Below are positions 1-13,127 of a stretch of 64,000 bases of DNA, in pieces (positions within the stretch are counted from its first letter, which is position 1; each line of letters starts with the position of its first letter). A program made the position numbers and the translations under genes. Below the pieces are notes generated by a model that was given only the letters and a program-made list of their open reading frames with translations, was not told the origin of the DNA and did not search any database. Source of the DNA: Nemophila menziesii (Eukaryota; Streptophyta; Magnoliopsida; Boraginales; Hydrophyllaceae); contig JARWIR010000014.1 in the NCBI GenBank assembly GCA_029959085.1, forward strand, positions 9,160,001 through 9,224,000. The letters are read 5' to 3'.

Positions 1-52
1 AGCTTCTTAATACACTTTAGTGCGCTCACTAAAGTATTCATCTCCTTAAAAA
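1..52. repeat. Short repeat shared with 18473-18524
   Basis: The first 52 bases match 18473-18524 almost base for base, in the same orientation. At the second site the segment lies next to a LINE reverse-transcriptase fragment, so this is probably a scrap of the same LINE 3' region. The match stops where the hairpin repeat begins. Confidence 0.7.
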
Positions 53-55
53 AGG

Positions 56-166
56 ACAAGATTGTAAATTCCCTACAAAAGGACAATTGGTAGGCTTCAC
101 ATAATAATGGACATGTTGAGCTAAAGTTATGACAATTGTCCTTTTGTAAGGAATTGACAATCTTGT
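56..166. repeat. Foldback (MITE-like) hairpin, 33-bp arms
   Basis: Bases 56-88 and 134-166 are inverted repeats of 33 bp with two mismatches, separated by 45 bp. The size and AT-rich character fit a tiny non-autonomous foldback element or MITE. I could not establish a target-site duplication, so the mobile origin is inferred. Confidence 0.5.
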
Positions 167-771
167 TTGCCTTAATCCCACTCAGGAGTGATTCAATAAA
201 TACCATAAGCCAAACTTTATCTTTTGAAATATTGGATTTTGCTCACCATAACAGTTCCAAACAAGAATATTTAGGGATTGCTTCAAATTTTACAACCTAA
301 TAACTACATCATCTACTGTACACATTAATGATTAATAATTAAAAAGTGACAGTTTTAAGCCTACCTGAGTGCGTGTTACATCAATAGTTTGGACATCTAC
401 ATGTCATCATTAATCTACTCAAGTGCCTCCTCAATCGTACCTCCATCAGGCGAGTTTGGAACTTGACTCTCTAACATTTGCATTTTGAGGTGGAAGGTAG
501 CAACGTCGACTTCACAAAAACATGAGAAGCATGCGATGTACCCGGGATAACTGTTGGGTTTAAAGTTTCTAATATGTACTTCCTAGCACTAATAGTTATT
601 TCATAAGGTCCCTATAATTACCCCTTTGTTTAACAATAACTTTAACAATCCCCTATTTTTAAGGCCTCGAAACGCGACCTCAATCCCTTGTTATAATTAG
701 ATCTTTGCGCAACCGAACTTGTTGACCCACTATTCTTTTCTGTAACCTCGATTACTCCTCTGAACTGTCAT
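167..771. other. Unclassified AT-rich intergenic sequence
   Basis: I see no reading frame, repeat or terminal structure I can name here. It may be the decayed downstream part of the LINE relic that lies to its right on the minus strand. Confidence 0.4.
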
Positions 772-1748
772 CTATTTACCATATTTTTCCTCTGCTCCTT
801 TTTTTCCACCCCGATTATCCATAGAGAAAGTTTGGACTTGACTCACCATTCCAATAGTACCCATGTTTTTTCCAAAATTTGGAGGGAAATTCTCCTTACA
901 ATGACCAAACTTCCCACATCCAAAAATAAATAAGGGTAAGTCCCTAATAATCCACCTTACACACATCCATTCCAATACACACTTCTTGATTTAAACCTTC
1001 ATATGGATCATTCTCCATTACCAAGCGGGCATAATTACCCCTAAGTCTACCCTTTGTTAAGGGGTCAATTCTAACAGTATACCCAATTTTATCACCTATT
1101 CTACTTAATATACGCGCGTTATAATTATGCATTCCAACATTCAAGACTCTTACCCAAGCTATAGTTTTCGTAATTGAGACAATCAACGCGTCAAAATTCG
1201 GCGTCCCCTCTATAACAATAACGTCTACTAACTCTAGTTATATTGGCCACAACTTAGTAGAGAGGTATGTGAAGCCTACCAATTTTCCCAATAACCTCAC
1301 CACCGCGGTATTCCTCCATAATCTAATTCCCTCCAAAATTTTATTCGGAGATTGAAATACTGTTATAATATTTTCATTTTCATCTGCCGCATCATCCTCT
1401 ACCAACTCTTTCATCTTAGTAAACTCTTCCTCTCGCACAACATTAATCGTTCCAGGCTTCTCTTTGACAATGAGTACAATAATCACCACATGATTTCTGG
1501 TTAAAGAGCCTTACTATCTTCCATGTTTCGGACCCCCATGTTTCACTTGTAGTGCAACAGGATTGTTTAGTACCTGCGTAACTTGTCTTGCCATCGCGGT
1601 TATCACTGCAGCCCTGACTGGAGGAGGGTTTCTATTGTTAGTCAAGCGATGTTCCTTATCAGTGATCGACCTTGGCCCTTTTTCTTGTCCTATTAGTTCA
1701 ACTGCAGCTTGAAGGTAAGAAAATTCTTCATTTTCTTGCTCCTCCATA
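772..1748 (-). pseudogene. Decayed LINE ORF1 (gag-like, zinc-knuckle protein)
   Basis: Read on the minus strand, three fragments share one frame with stops between them (about 1747-1514, 1489-1238, 1186-944), and a fourth (975-772) is frameshifted. The middle fragment has the block IRLWRNTAVVRLLGKLVGFT, like the DUF4283 region of plant LINE ORF1 proteins. The next fragment resembles the segment that follows it in that family. The last has FGCGKFGHCKENFP, the front of a CCHC knuckle that binds nucleic acid in these proteins. The order DUF4283-like then zinc knuckle is as expected for ORF1, which binds the LINE RNA. Part of the frame recurs at 51340-51800 and 15240-15436. It is not translatable as it stands. 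Confidence 0.7.
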
Positions 1749-4700
1749 TTAGTATCACAGGTGTTCGTCGATGTGGAACATGCTTGTTCAGGCGGCAGGG
1801 AGCCACCCAGCGAGTCTTAAAGCGAATAAGCCATCTCAGCAGGCAGTTACATTGGTTTTGGATATTTAGAGACTCGAAAATTTTGGAGCTTTTTTTATGT
1901 TCTATTACTTTTTAAAATATAAAATATTTACCTTACTAAAAAGGAGACATCGGTAGTTTTTAAGAATTGGTTAATATTTTTAATTTATCCACCATCTTTT
2001 TTTTTTTGTCTTATGAAAAAAGTATTCAATTATGATAAGAAGAAGTGTATAGAAAATAAATGTTAAGCAAAATAGGTGAAAGTTTTGAGTTTCTTAGATA
2101 GTATGAACATCAAATTTTTTTTTTTTTGGTTTGACAAACTATGTGATTATAAGTAATGGTCGTGGAAGTCCTAAAATAACAAATTTCTTTACATAATACT
2201 TGTATTTTTATTTGTTTTGTGGTTGAATTTAACTAATACTCTTGTGGAAGAGTACACTTCCCAAAAAAATGATAATACTAAAAAATTACTATTGGTGTGT
2301 GCGTATCATTTTAGATATCTTTCCGATAATATCTCACTCATTATGCGTTTGTATATTTGGTTTTTATATTTTTGGGTCTTGAAGAGAGATTATTGTATTT
2401 TGTGCTATTTTATGTGTTTTGTGTACATGTTTGGACCTTTAATAGATTGAGGACTTGTTATTGATGATGAGATCATAGTTGGAGGAATATGGAACCCAAA
2501 CCAAGCCTACGAACATCGAAGGTTATTTAGCATAGATGAGTAGAGAATGAAGAAAACGTCACATTACATAGCAATTTGAGAATAGATTCACCCTTGTACA
2601 AAAATCTAGTCGTACGAGATTCTTAAGTATACTTTGTTCTACCACTGAACATGCTTTCCCGTAAAGCGGTATGACATGTTTTTCAATAAAAAAAAGCAAT
2701 CTGATTTTCGTCGAGTCAACACAAATTGTGCATCAAGTGTAGCGAGTGTTTTGAAGACTATATTTTTAGCCTATTTTGTAACACACACATCATACTTGAG
2801 CATTTTATCTTAGCGTGGAAAAAAATAAATCCCAGTCTATCTCATCTATAGTTACATTTCTTGGCAATCGTACCTTGGTTGAGCAAACTTAGGTTGTAGA
2901 TACAATATTTTATTTATCAATATATTTAGTTTTACAGTTTTAATCTATTCATTTGTTATGAGCTAACTCCCCTTTATCTTGAGGTACTTGGGGTGATCAG
3001 GTCAGCATGTTTGGGTATGGTTGTGAACCAGGGGCTTCTTTCTACAAATGGTAGTGGAGCTTAAATTATTTGGTGTAATATTTTATTAATAGTTTACCTT
3101 AATTCATTATTTGACCCATAGGAATTCCTATAAATGTATTGTTATATATAGGTTTGACGGATTTGTTTAGGTAGATTAATACATTAAGAAATTTGTACCC
3201 TCAAAATTTTTCTAATAGGAGATACAATATTCCTTTGTTATTGACAACCCTTAGGATCTTAATATAGCCTTTTGGGATCTTGTTTGTATCTAAATTACTT
3301 ATATGTGAGATTAGTGTGTTAGAATGTGAGACATCCTAAGTTGAGTATTGAGGGTTACCATTTCACCCTTAGTTATTACCAATACAAGGTAAGAAGTTAG
3401 TGAGCAATCCAAGCAAACTTCAGTTGTTCTTTTCTAGAACTTCGTATCTAGATAGTCCGTTTTTATTATTTATTATCGTCTACATTCAATAATATATATA
3501 TATATATATCTTCTATATATTTTCATATTTTTTTTTTAAAACATTTACAACCTTAACTACAAAACCACGAGCAATAACATTCATAGTCCATATGGATCGA
3601 TACTTGCTCTTTCCTAGTTTTATTACTTGTGACGCATGTACTTACATATGACATTGAAATCCCTTTTATGTGATGCTTACGTTTAAATCCTGTATCATTT
3701 ATAAAAATATGCACCGTCATGTCCTGACGTGCTTGTGGCTCTACTATCGGGAACTAAGTTTGTTATTTGTAACGTGGTACAATCATCAATTTGGATAAGA
3801 CTTGTTTCATAAAAAAGTATAAGTTTCAAGTTTTCCAGTCTGCATCAGTTCTCTTTTGCGAAGTGTCTTTCAAACCGAGGAAAGTCTTTAGCAATATCGC
3901 TATACAATTGATTTTTAACGTTAGCGTTGACAAATTTTACAGAAAACCCGTTGTACATTAAGCATCATACCACGACACAACCTAGAAATATACAAATTTA
4001 TTAATTGATTTTGAAGTTCTCTTTATTTCTGTCCCTCCAAATTTATAACTTGAACTCTGAACCCTACCACCAACCACGTGATTCTAACACCATAGAATCA
4101 CTTCCGTCCATCCAAAATTACCAAACTACTCTAGAAAACTACTACATACACCAGTATACACAATATATTATCTATCATCATTACCAAAATCGCCATATAT
4201 AATCTTCTAAATATACCCCTGATCAAGTGTTTGAGAAATTGTAACAAATATCAAGAAGAGTAAAAAAAAAATTCAGCATGTGAAAAGCAACAAATGTGAT
4301 ATCGCACTCAAAGAGATTGAACACCAACAACTTATATGACCCAAAAGGCCACCAATATCAAAGAAAGTGATTTTGAAATAAAGTAAGACATACAAGAGGT
4401 GACATGAAAACCTTTTTTAGTTGGTTTCAAAAGATCTAACGGTTGAACTTCACAACTGATATATTTACTTCCTATATCAAATCGTAACCGACTATTATAA
4501 TAATTTATATCAAACCATCGACAACATGGTGGTTATAAAAGAAGTTCCTATTGTAATTATCACAAAGGTGGTTAATCAACTTTATGGTTTGCCATATGAT
4601 GTCTCCTTTTTGGGATACAACAAAATTGTATTACGAGACATCCTTTTAGGAATATTTAGTACTTAGTTAAGGGATTTTTTCAATTATTTAAAATATTATG

Positions 4701-5313
4701 ATTTTTTTCTAGTTTTATCTTTTATGTTATTTTTATAGTTTTTTTGCATAATTTGTATTTAAGTGTGCAGTTCTTAGATACTTGGATGCTACGATACCTC
4801 AATATGATGGTAAGAAGTCAAAACACCAAGATTACTCCAAAGGAATTACGTAAGAAGGCAATTCAACCACTTTTAGACATCTAGAATGTTTACTGGTATA
4901 GCTTGGAAATCTACTTATTAGAGTCACCACACATAATCAGTTAGTATTATGGACAAGCTCTTGGATTTAATGGTAGAAATTGAATTTAAGAGCGAGAGTC
5001 GACGGTTCATGAATTGGATCTGAAATGAAAAAGGCATTCAATTTTCCTCTTCCTTGGCTAAAACCAATCCACAAAACTTTAATAAATTTTTTGGGTTGAC
5101 TTACGACATTAAAAGGGAGCCCATGACACCAAAATCATTTCTAAACAGATACAATTATCCTCTATAAAGATTTACTTCCATTATTATGAGCAGATGAATC
5201 CACATACCTAATTACTTAATAGAATGTAGATTTGTAAACTAACTGATCATTCGTGTAAAATAAATTACATAAATTAAAGCTAGTTCTACAACACTAGCAC
5301 AACTCGGTTGCAG

Positions 5314-5317
<4 letters not shown>

Positions 5318-5386
<69 letters not shown>
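5318..5386. repeat. (TA)n microsatellite
   Basis: A near-perfect run of about 34 TA dinucleotides inside repeat copy 1. The corresponding place in copy 2 (around 21930-21945) has only a few TA steps, so the tract expanded after the copies diverged. Confidence 0.95.
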
Positions 5387-5387
<1 letters not shown>

Positions 5388-6435
5388 CTAAGTTATTAAA
5401 TAGACACGTATCTTAGATTTGGGAGAACAATTAAGAAGATCATATTCTTTTTAAGGTACAAGTAGATGTATTACTTTGGATCCGTTTTCTTTTTTTTTTC
5501 ATGCTTCTTGATTTATTATAAACCAAAGTAGTAAGGTAAATAATGTATTTAGTCCTTTTTCTTTGATCTTTCAACAATCTAGTCCCTTATCTTGTAAATA
5601 GAATATTATAATAATTTTTTTTCACTATTAGGCAAGTGTATCAACTATCTACCCATATTTACTATATTGAGAATTTATATACAACTTTATCAACATCTTC
5701 GTCTTCTCTAAGATTCTGAAAAAGTAATTAATTAGCTTCATTAATTTATTTGGCTGGTATGTTTTATTAAAAATCAATATACTTCTGCATAACCAGGTTA
5801 CATAAATCATATGAAAATGGTGGACAATTCTTATCTTGGGAGTTCTATAGAGGGTTGTTTATTTATCCTCTCTTCTTTATATACTTTAAGTATATAAAGT
5901 ATCTGATCTATTATAATGTCTTTAATTCAAATGCCAAAGAATACTTAAAGATATACTTTTTTATAAAACTATTTAGTCCAAACAAGGAAACAGAAAAGTA
6001 TGTGAACTTATATACATAAAAATAAATTTTTTAACTATAAATTTCAGTTAAATGTTTTTACATCTATCTATGTGTAGTTTCAAGAAAAATCATCAATGGA
6101 TGACTCACCAGGCAAATCTGCGGGCCTTATCAGCTTTTGAAAAACTCATGTCTGTTTTGTATATGATTTTACGTGAAAATAATTAATATAATCTTAATTT
6201 TCCATAAAATTAATTGGTGATTTTTTTGGTTTATAGGTAAATATTAAAACACTACTTATGAATTAGTACAAGTGTGAGTTGCTGCAACCTATTAATGATA
6301 ACCATGTTAGATTAAAATTCTTTCTTTTTAGTAGAATTTAATTTATATATAAATATATAATTTTAATTGTTATGTATTATTATAGGTTCTTGTTATTGTT
6401 GGAGAGACATTTTCTTGAGAAGCAATTCAAGATAC

Positions 6436-7203
6436 TGTTATCATTTGGGTCTTTACCCAAGTAAAACCGCTCCCTTTAGCTCAATTTTTAAGTGGGTCTT
6501 GGACCTCTTTATAGGTCTGGACAAAGACAAAAGTTGTTCGTCTTACTTCGGTAATGAATTTCATGTATTCACTTGTGTAAAAAATGGAAGGTGAATGAGA
6601 AATTGAGTGTTAAATGTGAGGTATATGAAGAGTTTTGGAAAAGTAAGGAAATAATAGTCACTTAGTATATTGTTCTTAGCACTTAAGGATTGGGCCCTTC
6701 AGGGCATCAGCTTTTGAGCTTGGGCTTGGGCTTGGACTATACATTTTATAAATTAAAACATTGTCATCTTTAACGTTCTTATTTTTTAAAACATCACCCT
6801 TCTTCCTCAAACGTCATCTCCCATGTCTGAAACGTTGCAGGTCAGATTTAAACAGGTGCTTCTACACCTATAAATACTTGGCCAAAAATCATTTTCATTC
6901 ATTCAATTTTTTCTTACAAACAAATAACATACAAGAGAGAGATTAAACACCATTTAAAGTTTGAAGTTCTGCATATTTTCGAGTGTCTGATATTTGCAGT
7001 GTTGATCGTTGTATCCTGGAAGTTGAAGCCATTACAAAACGTAAGACACCAGTGCGTGGCTAATAAACCTTAAAGACATAGCATCCAATCCTATCCTCGA
7101 TCAGTAACAGGTTTTCTGTTAATTTTCATTTTTGTCATTTCTGCATTTTTTGTTTTTGCTCCATTTTTGCTTTCTGAATCAAAATAAATCACTGGAGATA
7201 ACA
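6436..7203 (+). repeat. Copia 5' LTR
   Basis: This 768-bp direct repeat starts TG and ends CA and matches 12013-12782. It contains a TATA-like box and a short tandem GGGCTT repeat near 6720-6735. It should act as promoter and R/U5 region for the element transcript. Confidence 0.95.
6869..6876 (+). promoter_or_regulatory. TATA box of copia 5' LTR
   Basis: TATAAATA sits in the 5' LTR about 430 bp from its start, at a normal distance for a U3 promoter. The same octamer is at 12448-12455 in the 3' LTR. Transcription would begin roughly 30 bp downstream; this is inferred. Confidence 0.6.
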
Positions 7204-7438
7204 ATTTAAGGTTTATTACTTCACAAGTTGTTTTGATTCAGACATTGTTTTTCCAACTGTTAAATCTGAATTCTAAGTTCTACAACAAGATCTAAAAACT
7301 TGGGACTTTAATTTGCCTAACAAGAGCTAAACTCTTGGGAAAGATAAGAATCTAGATATTCAGTTGTAAGACGATTTTATTTTATACTTCTACTGTATCA
7401 AATTTCATCTTCTGTTTTGTTTTGTTTAAAGTAACAGA

Positions 7439-10400
7439 ATGTCTAAAGAATCAGAAAATGCAAATGCTACTGCAACAATGCAAAAGCAAAATGAAATTGG
7501 TGGTAGTTCAAGGCATAACATGCATATGACAACACCTATGTGTCCTGCTGAAAAACCAGAGAAGTTTGGTGGTGCAAACTTCAAAACATGGCAACAGAAA
7601 ATGTTGTTCTATTTGACTACTTTGAGTCTTGCAAGGTTTCTCAAAGAAGATGCTCCAGAAATGGGAGATGATCCCGATGCTCAAACTGTTCATACCGTAG
7701 AAGCATGGAACTATTCAGACTTTTTGTGCAAAATCTACATTCTCAATTGTCTAGACAATTCACTGTATAATGTGTATTGCACTATGAATTCGGCTAAACA
7801 ACTCTGGGATTCCCTAGAGAAAAAATACAAAACTGAAGACGCCGGTACTAAAAAGTTTGTGGTTGGTAAGTTTTTGGAGTTTAAAATGGTAGGCTCGAAA
7901 TCTTTGATGTCGCAGGTGCAGCAGTTTCAGTTAATACTACATGAGTTAGATGCTGAAGGAATGAGATTGGTGGAATCCTTCCAAGTTGCTGCATTGGTTG
8001 AAAAATTACCACCAATGTACAAAGACTTCAAGAACTATCTGAAGTACAAGCGCAAGCAAATCAGTCTTGAAGATTTAATCGTTCGGTTGAGGATTGAAGA
8101 AGACAGCCGACTAGCCGAGAAAGGAAGTAACTTTCGTTCGTTTGAAGCCAAGGTTAATGTTGTGGAACAACCGAGGTCTAACCACAACAACAAACGGAAA
8201 AGGCAAGGACAATCTAATGACAACAAGAAGAAGGCTAAGTTTGACGGAAATTGTCACAACTATGGCAAACATGGTCATCGCGCAAACGATTGTCGAAACA
8301 AGAAGGCACAAGGTAACCAGAAGAAAGGTAACAATAGTCAAGCAAATATGACAGAGCTTTCTGATGACGTTGAAGAGATGAATCTCGCTGCAATGAATTC
8401 TGAGGTGAATCTCGTTGGAAACCCTAAACAGTGGTTGGTTGACACCGGAGCAACAAGGCATGTGTGTTCGGAGAAAAACATGTTCAAGACCTACAAGACA
8501 TCTCCAAATGAAGAAATTATTTATATGGGAAATTCTTCAACCTCAAAAGTTCAAGGAGTGGGGCAAGTTGTGCTGAAGATGACCTCTGGAAAGGAGTTAA
8601 CCTTGAACAATTGCTACATGTACCTGATATTCGTAAGAATCTGGTTTCTGGTTCCTTACTTAACAACGCCGGATTTAAGCTTGTATTTGTAGCTGATAAA
8701 TTTGTACTTTCGAAAAATGAGATGTATGTAGGCAAGGGGTACCTATGTGACGGTCTGTTTAAGCTAAATGTAATGACCGTGGTACCTCCTAAAAATGTAA
8801 CAAATGATGTGATGAATAAGAATTTTTCTTCTGTTTACTTGTTGGATTCACCTAATTTATGGCATGATAGATTAGGACATGTTAATTTTGGTTCATTAAC
8901 TAAACTTGTAAACGATGGTTTGTTACCAAATGTTAACTTTAAATCTCAAGAAAAATGTGAGATATGCTAGAGTCCAAGTTGACAAGAAACTCGTTTAAAA
9001 ATGTTGAAAGGTCATCAGAACCTTTAGAGTTAATTCACAGTGACATATGTGACTTAAAGTTCGTGCAAACTAGAAGTGGTAAGAAATACTTCATTACCTT
9101 TATAGACGATTTCACAAGATATTGTTATATCTACTTGCTTCATAGTAAGGATGAGGCCTTATAAGCATTTAAGCAATATAAAACTGAGGTTGAGAATCAA
9201 CTAAGTAAAAAGATCAAAAATCTCAGAACAGATAGGGGAGGAGAATATGTTTCTCCTTTTGAAAAATATTGTGCCGAACATGGAATAATCCATCAAACAA
9301 CAGCCCCTTATTCGCCTCAGCAAAACGGTGTTGCAGAACGCAAGAACCGTACTTTAAAAGAGATGATGAATGCTCTTTTGATAAACTCGGAAGCACCGCA
9401 AAACTTGTGGGGAGAAGCTTTGCTTAGTGCAAATCATATCTTAAATAAAGTACCCCACAAGAAACTAGATAAGACCCCCTACGAACTTTGGAAAGGAAAA
9501 CCGCCTTCGTTCAAATACTTAAAAGTGTGGAGATGCTTAGCAAAGGTTGCTGTTCCAGCACCAAAAATGGTCAAGATAGGACCAAAAACGATAGACTGTG
9601 TATTCATTGGATATGCTCACAATAGTGCAGCCTATCGGTTTCTTGTGCATCGATCAAACAATGTTGACATCAGTGTTAACACGGTAATTGAATCAAGAAA
9701 TGCATATTTCTTTGAAACAATTTTCCCTTGCAAAATTACACAAGAACGAAGTTCTTTAAAAAGGACTCATGTTGACATAGAAGATGGTCATCAAGAGAAG
9801 GATCAAGAAGCATTACAAGATAACGATGAACCGAGAAGAAGTAAGAGAATGAGAACCTCTACTTCTTTTGGTCCTGACTTCCTTACCTTTTTATTGGAAG
9901 ATGAACCGCGAACTTTCAAAGAAGCTATGTCTACTCCAGAAGCTCCATATTGGAAAGAAACAGTTAAAAGTGAGATAGATTATATCATGCAGAACCATAC
10001 GTGGGAGTTAGTAGATCTTCCCCCTGGGAGTAAACCACTGGGAAGTAAATGGATTTTCAAAAGAAAATTGAAAACTGATGGATCTATCGAGAAGTATAAG
10101 GCAAGACTGGTAGTAAAATGTTATAGTAAAAAAGAAGGACTTGACTATTTTGATACCTTTTCACCTGTAACCAGAATTTCATCCATAAGAATGCTTATTG
10201 CAATAGCATCAATCTATAAGCTTGAAATTCATCAAATGGATGTTAAAACAGCTCAACGGGGAACTTAAAGAGGAAATCTATATGGAACAACCGGAAGGTT
10301 ATAAAGTTCCGGGAAAAGAAAGAAAGGTGTGCAGGCTGATCAAATCCTTATATGGATTAAAGCAAGCACCCAAACAATGGCATGAAAAATTTGATAAAGT

Positions 10401-11466
10401 CATGATTAGTAATGGCTTCAAAATAAATGAGTGTGATAAATGTGTATATGTAAAAGGCATTGATAAAGGATATGTCATTGTTTGTTTATATGTAGACGAT
10501 ATGTTAATTATTGGGAGTAATAATGACATAATCACTTCTACAAAGAAGATGCTCTCAAGTAAGTTTGACATGAAAGACTTAGGCATTGCTGATGTTATCT
10601 TAGGTATTAAGATAATGAGAAAATCTGAGGGGTTAGTATTGAATCAATCCCATTACATTGAAAAAATACTAAATAAGTTTAGTAAAGGCGATACTAATAT
10701 CGCAAAGACTCCAGTTGACGTAAATCTACACTTGGCAAAGAAAACTGGTGATACAATCAATCAGTTAGAGTATTCTCGTATAATTGGAAGTCTAATGTAC
10801 TTAATGAACTGCACAAGACCTGATATTGCACATGCAGTTAGTAAGTTAAGTAGATTTACAATAAATCCAGGAAGAGATCACTGGATTGCAATAGTAAGAG
10901 TTCTACGGTACTTGAGATACACTCTAAATGAAGGATTGTACTACACTGGAGAACCAGCTGTATTAGAAGGATATAGTGATGCTAACTAGATATCTGATTC
11001 CTCCGACTCAAAATCCACAAGCGGATTTGTCTTTATGTTAGGAGGAGCAGCAGTCTCGTGGAAATCTTCTAACCAAACATGTATAGATAGATCCACCATG
11101 GAATCTGAATTTATAGCTTTGGATAGAGCTGCTGAGGAAGCCGAATGGCTTCGTAATTTCCTAGAAGATTTTCCTAATCGGCCAAAACCAGTGCCAGCTA
11201 TCTGCATACACTGTGATAGTCAGGCTGCCATTGGTAGAGCCTCAAATGAAATGTATAATGGTAAGTCTAGACATATACATTGTAGACATAATATCGTAAG
11301 ACAACTGATCTCAAATGGGGTTATCACAATTGACTATGTAAGGTCAAAGGATAACATTGCAGATCCCTTGACTAATGGATTACCAAAAGAGCAAGTGCAT
11401 AACTTATCTAGGGGAATGGGTCTAAAGCCTATTGAAATGAGTTGCCATAATGGAAACCCTACTTAG
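7439..11466 (+). pseudogene. Copia gag-pol polyprotein, broken
   Basis: The polyprotein would supply capsid, protease, integrase and reverse transcriptase/RNase H. Gag opens at ATG 7439 and is UBN2-like. A zinc knuckle at 8252-8293 has Tyr where the second Cys should be. Protease has WLVDTGATRHVC near 8436-8470. The frame then shifts near 8600. The GAG-pre-integrase segment ends at a stop at 8968-8970, and another shift enters integrase. Its D, D, E residues lie in HSDICD, RTDRGGEY and NGVAERKNRT, with an in-frame stop at 9162-9164. Reverse transcriptase is split by a frameshift near 10250; its catalytic YVDD is at 10489-10500. A stop at 10987-10989 precedes RNase H, which runs to 11466. At least three stops and three shifts make it inactive. 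Confidence 0.93.
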
Positions 11467-12012
11467 TAGATTGGAGATCCCAAGATCTAAGTTCAAAGGG
11501 AAAACCGAATTATGCAAAATGTAACTCGGTGCTAAGCATTGTGGGGATTTCTCCCTAAACCATTCCTAGAACCTAAATACCATGCTTCTTGTATAAAGTT
11601 AAGGTTAAGCAAATATTTTAATGGTTCTTGTAGCTTAATTAAAAGATGGGGTATTATAGGATACTCTTGACAAGGAACCACCTATATGAGTCCTAAGAAA
11701 ATTCTGAAAGGCTGATTTTCTGAAAAATTACTCATGCATCCAGGAGTTGTCCAGGGCCAAAAATGGACACAACCGTGAGAACCATATAATGGTCGACAGG
11801 GTACTATGTAAGTTCTATTGACTTGATTTACATCAAAGCTGAACAGTTCAAGACATCAAGTTCACTAGTTAGCAAGTAAATCCGATAGCCCTCACTAGAG
11901 AAGGTTCAAGGCCAAAAGCTACCTTTCTCGACGTAGTATTCTTCAATGTTTTTTCTCTCTCATTTTGTTTTTCATACGCATTATGACCAGTCAATTTCAT
12001 TCATGTGGGGAT
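11467..12012 (+). other. Copia 3' untranslated region and polypurine tract
   Basis: Between the RNase H stop and the 3' LTR lie ~545 bp without a reading frame. The last bases, GTGGGGAT directly before the LTR, are purine-rich and fit the polypurine tract that primes plus-strand synthesis. Confidence 0.65.
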
Positions 12013-12782
12013 TGTTATCATTTGGGTCTTTACCCAAGTAAAACTGCTCCCTTTAGCTCAATTTTTAAGTAGGTCTTGGACCTCTTTATAGGTCTTGACA
12101 AAGACGAAAGTTGTTCGTCTTACTTCGGTAATGAATTTCATGTATTCACTTGTGTAAAACAAATGGAAGGTGAATGAGAAATTGAGTGTTAAATGTGAGG
12201 TATATGAAGAGTTTTGGAAAAGTAAGGAAATAATAGTCACTTAGTATATTGTTCTTAGCACTTAAGGATTGGGCCCTTGGGGGCACCAACTTTTGGGCTT
12301 GGGCTTGGGCTTGGACTATACTTTTTATAAATTAAAACGTTGTCGTCTTTAACGTTCTTATTTTTTAAAACAGCACTCTTCTTCCTCAAACGTCATCTCC
12401 CATGTCTGAAACGTTGCAGGTCAGATTTAAATAGGTGCTTCTACACCTATAAATACTTGGCCAAAAATCATTTTCATTCATTCAATTTTTTCTTACTAAC
12501 AAATAACATACAAGAGAGAGATTAAACACCATTTAAAGTTCGAAGTTCTGCATATTTTCAAGTGTCTGATATTTGCAGTGTTGATCGTTGTATCCTGGAG
12601 GTTGAAGCCATTACAAAACGTAAGACACCAATGCGTGGCTAATAAACCTTAAAGACATAGCATCCAATCCTAGCCTCGATCAGTAACAGGTTTTCTATTA
12701 ATTTTCATTTTTGTCATTTCTGCATTTTTTGTTTTTCCTCAATTTTTGCTTTCTGAATCAAAATAAATCACTGGAGATAACA
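12013..12782 (+). repeat. Copia 3' LTR
   Basis: This 770-bp direct repeat of 6436-7203 is followed at once by the GATAC duplication. It has the same TATA-like box at 12448-12455. Differences from the 5' LTR are scattered and mostly transitions. Confidence 0.95.
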
Positions 12783-13127
12783 GATACATCAACATCTTCA
12801 TGAGGCAGGATATACAAAGCGTAGAAAAAAGTATGAATGATTATTACAAAAGTATGAATAATTTAGTTGGTTGTACCAGCCTCGTTAAGTTGCATCTATG
12901 AGTGTAACTGTTTGTGTTTAACGGGGAATATGAGTCAAAATTTCTAATGAAGTATTATAAACTCCATAATGACGCATTTACAAAAATATTAATTTGAAAA
13001 TATAATAAATTGCTTCAAACTAACTATGGTTAAGTGTTGATTCAGTGTGATTATGGTAGTGTGATATACTATTTGGTTTGGTTAAGGTAAACAATTATAC
13101 TTATATTAAATAGTGATTTTTGGAGTT

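Larger units (their letters stand above)
6436..12782 (+). mobile_element. Ty1/copia LTR retrotransposon, full length but inactive
   Basis: The element is 6347 bp, bounded by two ~770-bp LTRs that begin TGTTATC and end ATAACA, with a perfect 5-bp target duplication GATAC at 6431-6435 and 12783-12787. The inserted repeat continues on both sides, and copy 2 near 20840 shows the unfilled site. Between the LTRs lie gag, protease, integrase, reverse transcriptase and RNase H in that order, which defines the copia superfamily. I count about 27 substitutions and one 2-bp indel between the LTRs, roughly 3.5%. Coding lesions make it non-autonomous. No strong match to the usual initiator-Met primer site is visible after the 5' LTR. 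Confidence 0.95.

Noticed and set aside
1709..1915. Plus-strand 68-codon frame, nearly repeated at 51166-51372 on the minus strand
   Set aside because: It lies in repeat copies 1 and 2 antisense to the ORF1 start and shows no domain. The similarity follows from the shared DNA.
2217..2450. Hydrophobic 77-codon frame, with a relative at 14776-14997
   Set aside because: It is part of the large degenerate repeat; the relatives are not collinear throughout and the composition is simple AT-rich sequence.
5318..5386. TA tract considered as an origin or matrix-attachment site
   Set aside because: A simple microsatellite is enough to explain it and nothing else supports a function.
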